A DNA stretch of 64,000 nucleotides, taken from assembly GCA_963800395.1 (NCBI GenBank), contig CAWDBD010000011.1:124001-188000 (forward strand), read 5' to 3'. A program made the translations under genes and the position numbers. This stretch comes from DASSBG01 sp963800395 (GTDB taxonomy: Bacteria; Pseudomonadota; Gammaproteobacteria; Xanthomonadales; Rhodanobacteraceae). Below, one piece after another: positions 48,149 to 58,762 of this stretch. The first letter of the stretch is position 1. Each line of letters starts with the position of its first letter. The notes beneath the pieces are model-generated. The model ran no database searches. It saw only the letters and a program-made list of their open reading frames with translations, and was not told the DNA's origin.

Positions 48149-48916
48149 ATGGCTTCATTCAATCTCTTCAAGCGCCTGCTCGGTGAGGCAGACCGGCGTG
48201 AGCGTGATCGGGTGCAGGCCCCCAGCGGTACTCGCATGCTGGTGGTTGACGATTCCCCGACCATCCGCGCTGTGCTGGCCAAGATGCTGATTCAGGATGG
48301 CTACACTGTGCTCAAGGCAGCCGACGGCGAGTCTGCACTGGATATCGCCCGGCGCGAGAAGCCCGACCTGATCTTTCTGGATATCGTCCTGCCCGGCATG
48401 AACGGTTTTGCCGTGCTCCGTGCGCTGCGGCGTGACGAGACCACCCGCAACATTCCCATCGTCATGATCAGCGGCAACCTGCAGGCGACCGAGCAGTTCT
48501 ACGTGCAACGTTTTGGCGCCGACGATTTCATGAAAAAGCCGTTTGGTCGTGCCGAAGTATTCAGTCGGATCCAGCAGTTGGTGATTTCGGAGCGCCTGCC
48601 GGAGCGCGAATCCAGCAGCAGCCTGCCTTCGCCGGCCCTGGAGCTGGAAGACATGGCCCACATCCCCGACGTCGCACTGCCCGATGAGGACCTGAATGAA
48701 CAGACTTCCGCAGCCTTGGCAGAATCGGGCGTTGACCTGAAAGACACTGCCGACCCGCAGCAGGCGCAAGCGTCGGAGATCGAAGACAACATCGAGTCAG
48801 CCGATGCGGGCTCCGATGAAACGGGCGAGTCGGCAGATCGGCAGCCGGGCGAGGATATCTCTGCGCCGACGCTGACTGATGCAGCAGCCAGCGATCCGCA
48901 TCTGCCGCGAGCATAG
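48149..48916 (+). CDS. Response regulator with long acidic tail
   Basis: The 255-residue protein has a basic N-terminal leader of about 28 residues, a CheY-like receiver (about 29-148) with D34-D35, phospho-acceptor D78 (FLDIVLPGMNG), a Ser in MISGN and K130 (MKKPFG), then a 100-residue Glu/Asp/Ser/Ala-rich tail with no known domain. The receiver is close to PilG/PilH-type pilus regulators, but no pil or che gene lies near. AGGGGAG lies 12 bases before the ATG. Confidence 0.87.
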   Translation: MASFNLFKRLLGEADRRERDRVQAPSGTRMLVVDDSPTIRAVLAKMLIQDGYTVLKAADGESALDIARREKPDLIFLDIVLPGMNGFAVLRALRRDETTRNIPIVMISGNLQATEQFYVQRFGADDFMKKPFGRAEVFSRIQQLVISERLPERESSSSLPSPALELEDMAHIPDVALPDEDLNEQTSAALAESGVDLKDTADPQQAQASEIEDNIESADAGSDETGESADRQPGEDISAPTLTDAAASDPHLPRA

Positions 48917-48983
48917 TGGCGTACATGGCAGGCGCCCGATTTCCCCCGCAGGATCGTGAACCTTTGAGGGGATTCACCGGTCC

Positions 48984-50243
<1,260 letters not shown>

Positions 50244-50255
50244 GTTGCTGCATTC

Positions 50256-51167
50256 ATGAGTGCCTTGCTGCTGCTCTTTGCATGCCTGGCCCTGGGCATG
50301 CTGGTGCGCCGTTTTGCCAGTCCACCGGACACCATGGCGCACAGCATCAACTGGTGGGTGCTTTATGTGGCCCTGCCAGCCATCGTGCTGGAGCTGATAC
50401 CGCGCATCCATTTCGACTCGCAACTGTGGTTTCCGATTGCCGGTACCTGGGTGCTGTTCGCCGGATCATGGCTGCTGTTTGCATGGCTGGGCAGATTGTT
50501 GGGCTGGTCACGCGGGCGAATCGGCGCCCTGACCATCGTCTGCGGTCTGGGCAATACCACTTTCATGGGCTACCCGCTGATCGAAGCCCTGCATGGTCGC
50601 GAAGGACTGAAGATCGCGGTGGTCGCCGATCAGCTCGGCAGTTTCCCGATTCTGGCATCGCTGGCTATCCTGGTGGCCTCGGTGTATGCGGGCCATGCCA
50701 CCGATGCGCGACAGATCGCCAGGCGCGTTCTCACGTTCCCGGCCTTTCTGGCCTTGCTGGTCGGGCTTCTGGTCAATGTACTTGGTGGCTGGCCGCAAGC
50801 CATCCACGACATGCTCAAGCCCGTCGGTGCCACTCTGACGCCTTTGGCGCTGTTCTCCGTCGGCCTGCAACTGCAACTGGGCGCGGTGCGTCGCCACATC
50901 GGTCCGATGGCTGTGGGCCTGGGCTGGAAGTTGTTGCTGGCACCGCTGCTTGTCTGGTTGCTGGGACGCGCGACCGGCATTGACGGCCTGATTCTGGTTG
51001 TCGGTGTATTGCAGAGCGCCATGGCGCCGATGGTGTCGGCGGCCATCGTGGCCGACGAGTACGATCTGGAGCCTGAACTGGCCAATAGCGTTCTGGGCGT
51101 GGGCATCCTGATTTCACTCATCACCATTCCGCTCGCCGATGCATTGCTGCGCATGCAGCCGGGCTGA
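50256..51167 (+). CDS. AEC family transporter
   Basis: The 303-residue protein has about ten membrane segments in the auxin-efflux-carrier pattern, with NTTFMGYPLIEAL and QSAMAPMVSAAIVADEYDLE, the discontinuous helices typical of the family. Bacterial members export malate or other small acids. It is coupled to the Nudix gene by TGATG. Confidence 0.88.
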   Translation: MSALLLLFACLALGMLVRRFASPPDTMAHSINWWVLYVALPAIVLELIPRIHFDSQLWFPIAGTWVLFAGSWLLFAWLGRLLGWSRGRIGALTIVCGLGNTTFMGYPLIEALHGREGLKIAVVADQLGSFPILASLAILVASVYAGHATDARQIARRVLTFPAFLALLVGLLVNVLGGWPQAIHDMLKPVGATLTPLALFSVGLQLQLGAVRRHIGPMAVGLGWKLLLAPLLVWLLGRATGIDGLILVVGVLQSAMAPMVSAAIVADEYDLEPELANSVLGVGILISLITIPLADALLRMQPG

Positions 51168-51736
51168 TGCATGCAGACCGGAATGCGCGCATGAACAGCA
51201 TGCTGGAAGAGCTGCGACTGAGCCTGGGCGCCTTTCGCGAGCATGCACCCGACCCGACAGTGGTCGATGCATTTCTCGAATTGAGCCATGAGGGACGGCA
51301 TGCCTTCGAGCGCAGCCGCCTGCAGGGCCATTTCACCGGCTCGTGCTGGCTGGTCAGCCGCGATGGCAGGCGCGCGCTGCTGCTGCATCATCGAAAGCTT
51401 GATCGCTGGTTGCAACCGGGCGGGCACGCCGATGGCGACATGGACCTGGCACGGGTCGCCTTGCGTGAAGCGAGCGAGGAAACCGGCCTGCCGGATTTGA
51501 GTGTCGAAGGCGGCATCTTCGACATCGACAGGCACCGCATTCCCGCACGTGGCGAGGAGCCTGCACATTGGCACCACGATGTGCGTTACGTCATCCGCGC
51601 AGGAGCGACCGAGCACTTCGCGCACAACCATGAGTCGCACGCCATGGCCTGGCGCGAGCATGCGCAGATTGCGGCCGACCCCACACTGGATTCGTCCTTG
51701 CGGCGCATGGCCCAACACTGGCTGGCGCGACAGTAG
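51167..51736 (+). CDS. Nudix hydrolase
   Basis: The 189-residue protein has a Nudix box GGHADGDMDLARVALREASE followed by ETGL. Compared with the consensus GX5EX7REUXEEXGU, the first Glu position is Met while REASEETGL is intact, as seen in a subgroup with GGHADGD. The substrate is not evident. It begins at the ATG overlapping the AEC stop; a second ATG nine codons later is possible. Confidence 0.88.
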   Translation: MHADRNARMNSMLEELRLSLGAFREHAPDPTVVDAFLELSHEGRHAFERSRLQGHFTGSCWLVSRDGRRALLLHHRKLDRWLQPGGHADGDMDLARVALREASEETGLPDLSVEGGIFDIDRHRIPARGEEPAHWHHDVRYVIRAGATEHFAHNHESHAMAWREHAQIAADPTLDSSLRRMAQHWLARQ

Positions 51737-51890
51737 GCGCTACCAGCACAAGCTTGTTTCAACTGCAGTGCAGGAATCCCGAGAGGCATCGGCGTTGATG
51801 GCGCGATACCCGGTCATGCCATGCGCGCTGCAAACAAGCATCGACTTGAACGGTGTGTGCCGGTGATTGCTGCGCCGGCGAGATCGCAGC

Positions 51891-52475
51891 TCAACGCCTT
51901 TCGACTGACGCCGTGTGTGCTGCAGTGGCGGCATGTTGCCAGGCACGCAGGCCCATGATGGCCAGGACCACAAACACCCCGTAAAGCACCGAAGTGATGA
52001 TGAGGCCCTTGACGATGTACTGGCCGATATAGATCAGGTCGACAGCAATCCACAACCACCAGGCGGCGATGTGGCGGCGAGCCTGCCAGAACTGGGCGAC
52101 CAGACTGAAGGCTGCCAGCGCCGCATCAAGCCAGGGCAGGGCGGCATTGGTACCGTAGTGCATGCTGGCACCCAGGAGCACGGCACCGGCGGCGCCGATC
52201 AGCATGTGCATGCGCATCCTGCGACGCGCCAGCGGCGCAATCACGACCCGGCCATCGTCACCCAGATGCTGCAGCCAGCGTACCCAGCCGTAGATGATGA
52301 ACACCGCAAAAGCCCCTTGCAGAAGGGCATCGGAGTACAGCCTGGCATCAATGAAGACCCAGGCGTAGACGACCACCGAAGCCAGACCAAGCGGCCAGCA
52401 CAACATGTGCCGGCGTGCGGTCAGCCAGACGCCAAGGATGCTCAGAATGGCACCGGAGAGCTCCAGCCAGTGCAT
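51891..52475 (-). CDS. pnuT: PnuC family transporter, probable thiamine transporter PnuT
   Basis: The 194-residue protein has seven membrane segments and the PnuC-type motifs WPLGLASVVVYAWVFIDARLYSD and WWLWIAVDLIYIGQYI with conserved Trp and Tyr residues. PnuC proteins carry vitamin precursors by facilitated diffusion. Because it follows a TonB receptor that is led by a TPP riboswitch, thiamine is the likely substrate (PnuT) and not nicotinamide riboside. It lies two bases after the receptor gene. Confidence 0.88.
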   Translation of the reverse strand: MHWLELSGAILSILGVWLTARRHMLCWPLGLASVVVYAWVFIDARLYSDALLQGAFAVFIIYGWVRWLQHLGDDGRVVIAPLARRRMRMHMLIGAAGAVLLGASMHYGTNAALPWLDAALAAFSLVAQFWQARRHIAAWWLWIAVDLIYIGQYIVKGLIITSVLYGVFVVLAIMGLRAWQHAATAAHTASVERR

Positions 52476-52477
52476 GT

Positions 52478-54643
52478 TCAGAAGCTCCAGTTGACCGACA
52501 GGCGAACCTGGCGAGGCGCACCCGGGAACAGGTAGGCGTCGCCATAGGCGCTGCCGGTATCGCGCCAGTAGAAACGGTTGAACAGATTGCTGGCCATCAG
52601 ATGCCAGGTCACCGTCTGGTCATGAAAGGCAGTTTGATAGCGCAGGCCGGCATCGAAAAGCGTGTACGCAGGCGTGCGGGTGGCGTTGTCCGGTCTGGCC
52701 GGGTTGGGTGACGCGTAGCGCAAACCTGCGAGCAGGTCCAGACCCGGCAATGCGCGCAGGCGGTACTCGCCAAGCAGGGCTACCCGCATCGCCGGCACGT
52801 TGACAATCTGATGGCCTTCGTAGGCGGCGATGCCGGTGTTCTCGGCGCGCCCGCGGATCCAGGCAGCACTGGCATCGACCCGGAGGTTTTCGGAGACCTG
52901 CCCGTGCGCGCCCAGCTCGACCCCACTGTGCACCGCCTGGCCCTGTTGCACAAAGGTGTATCCGGCTGCCGTGTCATCCGGCCGGGCGAACTGATAAGGG
53001 CGATGAATGCGGAACAGTGCCGCGCTGAGGTTGAACGGCCTGGCGGCAAGCCACTTGATCCCGGCTTCGGTCTGGCGCGACACGACAGGCGCCAGAATGC
53101 TGCCGTCATTGCTGGTCCAGAAGGGCGCCTGCTGGCCCAGGGAAATGCTTTCGCTGTAGCTGAGGTAGGCGGCCAGCGCCGCGTCCGGCGACCACAGCAC
53201 GGCGGCTTGCGGCAGGCTGCGGCTGAGGCGCGACTGGCGTTCGGATACACCGCTATCGTCGTAGGTACGCTCGTGCATGCGCACCAGGCGCGCGCCTGCC
53301 AGAACCTGCCAATGCTGGCCAATGTGCATGCGATCGGCTGCCAGCAGCGATCGCTGCCAGTTGCTCAGGCGTCGGGCGGAGGGTCCCGCTTGTGCGGAAG
53401 AGGGCGCGAAAACCGGCGGATCGCGCTGGTCGATGTTGGCGCTGCCGACATAGGCGTTGACGTAGGGACGCTGGTCGATGGTACGTCGGATGGCGTCAAC
53501 ACCCGCGGTCAGCTCATGCCGTAGTGGTCCGGTGCTGAATCGGCCCTCGATCAGGGCACGGGCCTCGCTGTTGCGGCGGGTGTCATCAGGACTGCGAAAG
53601 TCGTAGATGTCGTAGCTGCCGTCCGGCCCGAAGAAGTTGCCGGGATACTCGCCGCTGGCGCAGGCCGCAGTGTAGTAGCAGCCGTAGGCAAAGGCGACGT
53701 TGTCCTGGATCACGCTGCGACTGTGCCCGGCGGCAAGGCGCAGTTTCCAGTGCTTGTCGAACTGCCAGGCCAGCCGTGCCGAGCTATTGGTCGAGCGGAT
53801 GCCCACGGGCTGCTGCCACGGCTGGTAGCCGAGCATCCATGTGCTGTGCGGTCGTGCGGGCAGTGCCGTGCCACCCAGGAGCTGGAAGCCGGAAACCGAG
53901 CGCTGTGCGCTGCTCTGATACTCGCTGTCGAGACGCAGCACGACGCGATCGGAGGGTTGCCAGTCCATGGCCAGCGCGTACAGGTTGCGTCTGCCGCGAA
54001 CATGATCAACATAGCTGTGCGGATTGTCCCAGGCGGCATTGAGGCGAATGCCGAATTCCGGTGTCAGCCAGGTGCCGATGTCGATCGTTGCCTGGCGCGA
54101 GCCGCGGGCGTCGGTTGCGAAGCCGATTTGACGCACCTCGGCCGGGCGTTTGCTGACGAAGTTGACCAGGCCACCCGGGGCCACCACGCCCGCCTCGATC
54201 CCGGCAAGACCCTTCAGAATCTGCACGCTCTGCTTGTTTTCCAGGGCAATGCGCTGTTCGCCGGCGATGCTCAGTCCGTTCATGCGGTAGCCGCTGGCAA
54301 GATCGAGAGCAAAGCCGCGGATGGCAAGGTTCTGGTAATAGCCCACCGGCGCGTAGTTGTCCGTGGTCGCTGCATCGGCGCGCGCCACTTCGCTGAGTGT
54401 GCGCGGCTGGGTTGCGTCCATCTGCCGGCGATCAATGACCTGAACGCTGAGCGGGCTGTCATGCAGTGAGGCTCCATCGATGCTGCCAATACCGGCCGAA
54501 GGATCGTCGGTGCTGGCCTGTACCTTGATGGTTGCCAGGGGCGTGGCTGTCGATTGCGCGCTCGCCGGTCCGTCCGCCATGGCCGCCGTGGGCACGCCAC
54601 CGAGGGCAAGCAGGAAAACTGTGCAAGTCAGGAGTTGTTTCAT
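52478..54643 (-). CDS. TonB-dependent receptor, probable thiamine receptor
   Basis: The 721-residue outer membrane protein has a signal peptide (MKQLLTCTVFLLALGG to AMA), a plug domain (SPLSVQVIDRRQMDATQPRT, APGGLVNFVSKRP) and a 22-strand barrel ending in the OMP signature VNWSF. By sequence it looks like siderophore receptors, but the TPP riboswitch 74 bases upstream and the PnuC-type partner downstream indicate thiamine or a thiamine phosphate as ligand. ATG at 54643 gives the signal peptide start. Confidence 0.92.
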   Translation of the reverse strand: MKQLLTCTVFLLALGGVPTAAMADGPASAQSTATPLATIKVQASTDDPSAGIGSIDGASLHDSPLSVQVIDRRQMDATQPRTLSEVARADAATTDNYAPVGYYQNLAIRGFALDLASGYRMNGLSIAGEQRIALENKQSVQILKGLAGIEAGVVAPGGLVNFVSKRPAEVRQIGFATDARGSRQATIDIGTWLTPEFGIRLNAAWDNPHSYVDHVRGRRNLYALAMDWQPSDRVVLRLDSEYQSSAQRSVSGFQLLGGTALPARPHSTWMLGYQPWQQPVGIRSTNSSARLAWQFDKHWKLRLAAGHSRSVIQDNVAFAYGCYYTAACASGEYPGNFFGPDGSYDIYDFRSPDDTRRNSEARALIEGRFSTGPLRHELTAGVDAIRRTIDQRPYVNAYVGSANIDQRDPPVFAPSSAQAGPSARRLSNWQRSLLAADRMHIGQHWQVLAGARLVRMHERTYDDSGVSERQSRLSRSLPQAAVLWSPDAALAAYLSYSESISLGQQAPFWTSNDGSILAPVVSRQTEAGIKWLAARPFNLSAALFRIHRPYQFARPDDTAAGYTFVQQGQAVHSGVELGAHGQVSENLRVDASAAWIRGRAENTGIAAYEGHQIVNVPAMRVALLGEYRLRALPGLDLLAGLRYASPNPARPDNATRTPAYTLFDAGLRYQTAFHDQTVTWHLMASNLFNRFYWRDTGSAYGDAYLFPGAPRQVRLSVNWSF

Positions 54644-54716
54644 GGTCGTCTCGTCGAGTCGGATCAATCGAAGCGACGGCGACCCGTCCGCAGGCGCACG
54701 CGCATGCAGACGTTTC

Positions 54717-54796
54717 GAAGCTCCCTACGCTGGTGCAAACCAGTTCAGGTTCCAAGGGACTGTCTCAGCCCGGTCAATACCGGGCACCCCCGCTTC
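54717..54796 (-). promoter_or_regulatory. TPP riboswitch (THI element)
   Basis: On the minus strand the 80-nt element has closing stem GAAGC/GCTTC, GGGGTGCCC, GGGCTGAGA, CCCTTGGAACCTGA, CTGG-TTTG-CACCAG and GCGTAGGGA, the conserved blocks of the thiamine pyrophosphate riboswitch in order. It lies in the leader of the TonB receptor gene and should shut off expression when TPP is plentiful. Confidence 0.96.
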
Positions 54797-54929
54797 ACGA
54801 AGGTGCGTATTGGAACACGAATGGCCCTCAAAGCAAAATGCGGTACCGGCAATCCGCGTCAGCCGGGTTCGCACAGGCGAGCTTGTGTTGCGGTATTGCG
54901 CGTCAGCGTCATGCAGTGGCCAGGTCGGC

Positions 54930-56090
54930 TCAGGTGTCGGCAATGGCCGCCTGCAGTGCCCTTGCATCGGCACTGTCGAACCAGCGTGCGTGACCGAGCA
55001 GAAAGGTGTTCCAGGCGATGTCCGCGTTTCTGGCCGACCCGGTAACGGCATGAAAGTACTCAACCTCGGACAGGGCGAAGTCGAAATGCACCACGGGCAG
55101 CAACTCCGCCACCAGTGCACGGTGCTCCCCGCTGAGTGGGGCGATTTCATGGTAACCCCCGAGCAGCGCCAGGGCCGTGTCGAGATGGGCGATGTCGGTG
55201 TGGCGATCCAGTTCCAGCCAGGCGATGGCATTGCGCTCGATCGCGGTGGCCAGGTCGAACAGCGCACAGGTGGGGGACGCCAGGCCGAAATCGAAAACGG
55301 CGCTGACTGTGGCCTGCGTGCTGCGATCGCTCCAGGCCAGATTGGATACATGCCAGTCATTGTGGGTCCACAATCGCTTTTGTGCACAAACCCGCGCCTG
55401 AATCTGTCGTTGGCGTGGCAGCACGTGCTGTGCCAGCTCGGCCTCCCAGTCACGCCCGCGCAGATAGTCCGCCAGCCCAGGGCGTTGCGGAAGCTGCGCA
55501 CGCAGCGTGGCCACGGGGTCGGTGGCGCAAACCAGCTCATCGCGCGTGACAAGAACATGCGTGCTGCGTTGTGCTGCGTCATGGCCCGCGGCTGCAGCAT
55601 GAAACCCGGCAAGCGCCCGGCCGGCTTGCCATGCGTGGTTCAGGTCCGGGACGGGAGCCCACGAGACCAGGTCGCGGTACAGGTCGACGCCGGGTGCACA
55701 GGCATGCACCTCATAAACCCAGTCGCCCCGAGTCGGCGTGCTGAGTTCTTCGGCATCACGCAAGACCTCCGGGACGGCAGCGCCGACCGCGCGCAGGTGA
55801 TCGATGAATCGATGCTCCTCGCTCAAGCTGGCCGGTGTTCGCACGTTGCGGTGATGACGCTTGACGAACAGGCGTTCGTCACCGACGGCTACCAGCGCCG
55901 CGGCCGAAAGCGGTCGCGGGCTATGCCAAAGCAGTCCCTGCACCGCGCCCGGGCACGGATATCTGTCCAGTAATTCGATGACTTCCGCTGCGCGCAGTGC
56001 TGGCCAGTCGGCTGCTGCCGTCGAGCCGTCGAGACCATGCACCTGCTGCCCGGCAGGGTATGCCGAGATGCCATCGGGCGTGTCACTCAT
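54930..56090 (-). CDS. APH/choline-kinase family phosphotransferase
   Basis: The 386-residue protein has the nucleotide-binding KRHH segment, the catalytic loop THNDWHVSN with D245 and N250, and the metal motif VFDFGLAS. Family members phosphorylate small alcohols (aminoglycosides, choline, thiamine, homoserine). It overlaps mutS by eight bases and lies just upstream of the TPP riboswitch, so a thiamine kinase role (ThiK-like) is an option but is only inferred from position. Confidence 0.82.
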   Translation of the reverse strand: MSDTPDGISAYPAGQQVHGLDGSTAAADWPALRAAEVIELLDRYPCPGAVQGLLWHSPRPLSAAALVAVGDERLFVKRHHRNVRTPASLSEEHRFIDHLRAVGAAVPEVLRDAEELSTPTRGDWVYEVHACAPGVDLYRDLVSWAPVPDLNHAWQAGRALAGFHAAAAGHDAAQRSTHVLVTRDELVCATDPVATLRAQLPQRPGLADYLRGRDWEAELAQHVLPRQRQIQARVCAQKRLWTHNDWHVSNLAWSDRSTQATVSAVFDFGLASPTCALFDLATAIERNAIAWLELDRHTDIAHLDTALALLGGYHEIAPLSGEHRALVAELLPVVHFDFALSEVEYFHAVTGSARNADIAWNTFLLGHARWFDSADARALQAAIADT

Positions 56091-58677
56091 CCTCGCTGGA
56101 CTGCTTCAGGCGGTAGAGGGCATCGAGTGCTTCGCGCGGGCTCATGTTGTCGGGGTTGATCTCGGCCAGAGCCTGTTCAAGGCTCGAGCTTTGCGCCTGG
56201 CTGGCCGGTTCTGCGTTGAACAGGCCCATTTGCGGACCGGCTTCGTTGCCCCGATATGCGCCACGCTCGAGTTGCTCCAGGGTCCGGCGAGCCTCGGCGA
56301 TGACCGATTTGGGCAGGCCGGCCAGAGCGGCAACCTGCAGCCCGAAACTGCGATTGGCGGAGCCTTCCTTGACCGCGTGCATGAATACCAGGCGGTCCTC
56401 GTACTCGACTGCATCCAGGTGCACGTTGGCAATGCTGGCGTCGTCCTCGGCCAGTTCGGTGAGTTCGAAATAATGGGTGGCGAACAAGGTGAAAGCGTGA
56501 TTGCGCGTTGCCAGATGCATGGCTGATGCGCGCGCCAGGGACAGGCCGTCGTAGGTGCTGGTGCCACGGCCGACTTCATCCATCAGCACCAGGCTCTGGT
56601 CACTGGCATTGTGCAGGATATTGGCCGTCTCGGTCATTTCGACCATGAAGGTGGACTGGCCTCTGGACAGGTCGTCGCCTGCGCCGATGCGAGTGAAGAT
56701 ACGGTCGACCGGTCCGATCGACGCGCTGCTGGCAGGCACGAAGCTGCCGATGTGGGCCAGCAGCACGATCAGCGCCACCTGACGCATGTAGGTGGATTTG
56801 CCGCCCATGTTGGGGCCGGTAATGATCAGCATGCGCCTGCTGTCATCAAGCCGGATGTCGTTGGGCTCGAACGGTTCTTCGCGCACTTTCTCGATGACCG
56901 GATGGCGGCCGGCGCGGATATCGATGCCCGGTTCATCGACAAGCTGCGGGCAGTTCCAGTCCAGGACATCGGCCCGTTCGGCCAGGGTGGCAAGGACGTC
57001 CAGTTCGGCGATGGCGCTGGCGGCATCGCGTAGCGGCTCGAGATTTTCGGCCAGCGTGTCGAGCAGTGATGCATACAGGGCCTGCTCGCGCTGCAGGGCG
57101 CGTTCGCGAGCCGACAGGACCTTGTCCTCGAAGGCCTTGAGCTCCTCGGTGATGTAGCGCTCGGCGTTCTTGGTGGTCTGCCGGCGCGTGTAGTGGGTGG
57201 GTACCTTGTCCGAGTGCGCCTTGCTGATCTCGATGTAATAGCCATGCACGCGGTTGTAGCCGAGCTTGAGGTTGCTGATACCGGTGGCGGCCTTCTCACG
57301 CTGTTCCAGCTCCAGCAGGAACTGGTCTGCGTTTTCCGCCAGCTGCTTGAGTTCGTCGAGCTCGGCATCAAAGCCGGGGGCAATGACGCCACCATCCCGG
57401 GTCAACACCGGGGGCTGTTCGACCATCGCCGTGTGCAGCAGTTCGGTGGTGCGGGTGTGGTCGCCGATACGTTCGACCAGCTGCGACAGCAAGGGGCTTT
57501 GCAGTGGTGCCAGCGCCTCGCGCAATCCCGGTGCGCTGGCCAGGCCATCGCGCAGCGTCGACAGGTCCCTTGGCCGGGCAGAGCGCAGTGCCACCCGCGC
57601 CATGATGCGCTCGAGATCGCCAATGGCGCGCAATTGTTCGCGCAAGGCCTCGAAGTGGCGCCCATCAAGCACTGCGCCGATGGCCTGCTGGCGGTAGCGC
57701 AGCGTATGCTGGTCGCGCAGGGGGCGATGCAACCAGCGCCGCAGCAGGCGTGCGCCCATCGGCGTCACCGTTTCATCCAGCACACCCAGCACGGTATGCT
57801 CACGGCGGCCTTCGGGGTGGGTGTCCAGTTCCAGGTTGCGGCGCGTGGCAGCATCCATCGCCAGGGTCTGGTCTGCAGCCTCGACAGCCAGGCCGCTGAT
57901 GTGGGGCAGGGCGCTTTTCTGGGTCTCCTCGACATAGGCGAGCAGGCAACCTGCGGCGCCAATCGCCGTCGACAGATCGTCCACGCCGAAGCCGGACAGG
58001 TCTCGGGTGCCGAAGAACCGGTTCAGCTCGCGCGCGCCGCTGTCGCTGTCAAAATGCCAGGGTGGGCGTTTGCGCAGGCCGGGCAGGGCGTTCACCGCGT
58101 CTGGCCAGGTGCCATCTTCACTGACCAGCGATTCAGCCGGTGCCAGTCGTGCCAGCTCGGCTGCCAGGGCCTCCTTGTCGGCTACCTCGGCCAGGACAAA
58201 GCGACCGCTGGCAAGGTCAATCCATGCCAATCCGAAATTTTCCCGCTCGGCTGCAATGGCCAGCAACAGATTGTCACGGCGCTGATCGAGCAGGGCCTCG
58301 TCGGTGACGGTGCCGGGCGTGACAATGCGCACGACCTTGCGTTCCACCGGACCCTTGGACTTGGCCGGATCTCCTATCTGCTCGCAGATGGCAACCGATT
58401 CGCCCTGACGGATCAGCCGCGCCAGATAGTTCTCGGCCGAGTGCCAGGGTACGCCAGCCATGGGGATGGGTTGGCCTGCCGATTGGCCGCGCTGGGTCAG
58501 GGTGATGTCAAGCAGCCGGGCGGCCTTGCGGGCATCGTCGTAGAACAGTTCGTAAAAGTCGCCCATGCGGAAAAAAAGCAACTGATCGGGATGCTCGGCC
58601 TTGGCCTTGAGGTATTGGCGCATCACCGGCGTGTGGCCGTCGGCAGATTTCTTGCTTGCAGGGGCTGCTTTGTTCAA
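56083..58677 (-). CDS. mutS: DNA mismatch repair protein MutS
   Basis: MutS recognises mismatches and starts repair with MutL. From the TTG at 58677 the protein has 864 residues, close to E. coli MutS (853): the mismatch-binding GDFYELF motif, domains II-IV, Walker A GPNMGGKSTYM, Walker B LMDEVGRGTST and ATHYFEL, and a C-terminal tail. The frame is open to an ATG at 58764, which would overlap the divergent ppsR start and add 29 unmatched residues; the true start is uncertain. Overlaps the kinase gene at its 3' end. Confidence 0.95.
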   Translation of the reverse strand: MNKAAPASKKSADGHTPVMRQYLKAKAEHPDQLLFFRMGDFYELFYDDARKAARLLDITLTQRGQSAGQPIPMAGVPWHSAENYLARLIRQGESVAICEQIGDPAKSKGPVERKVVRIVTPGTVTDEALLDQRRDNLLLAIAAERENFGLAWIDLASGRFVLAEVADKEALAAELARLAPAESLVSEDGTWPDAVNALPGLRKRPPWHFDSDSGARELNRFFGTRDLSGFGVDDLSTAIGAAGCLLAYVEETQKSALPHISGLAVEAADQTLAMDAATRRNLELDTHPEGRREHTVLGVLDETVTPMGARLLRRWLHRPLRDQHTLRYRQQAIGAVLDGRHFEALREQLRAIGDLERIMARVALRSARPRDLSTLRDGLASAPGLREALAPLQSPLLSQLVERIGDHTRTTELLHTAMVEQPPVLTRDGGVIAPGFDAELDELKQLAENADQFLLELEQREKAATGISNLKLGYNRVHGYYIEISKAHSDKVPTHYTRRQTTKNAERYITEELKAFEDKVLSARERALQREQALYASLLDTLAENLEPLRDAASAIAELDVLATLAERADVLDWNCPQLVDEPGIDIRAGRHPVIEKVREEPFEPNDIRLDDSRRMLIITGPNMGGKSTYMRQVALIVLLAHIGSFVPASSASIGPVDRIFTRIGAGDDLSRGQSTFMVEMTETANILHNASDQSLVLMDEVGRGTSTYDGLSLARASAMHLATRNHAFTLFATHYFELTELAEDDASIANVHLDAVEYEDRLVFMHAVKEGSANRSFGLQVAALAGLPKSVIAEARRTLEQLERGAYRGNEAGPQMGLFNAEPASQAQSSSLEQALAEINPDNMSPREALDALYRLKQSSEDE

Positions 58678-58762
58678 GGGAATGAGTTCACTCGCGATGG
58701 ATCGGATGGTGTGATGGCCTGATGGCGTACACTGCGCCAGGGTCAGGCAGGGATTTTCGCAC

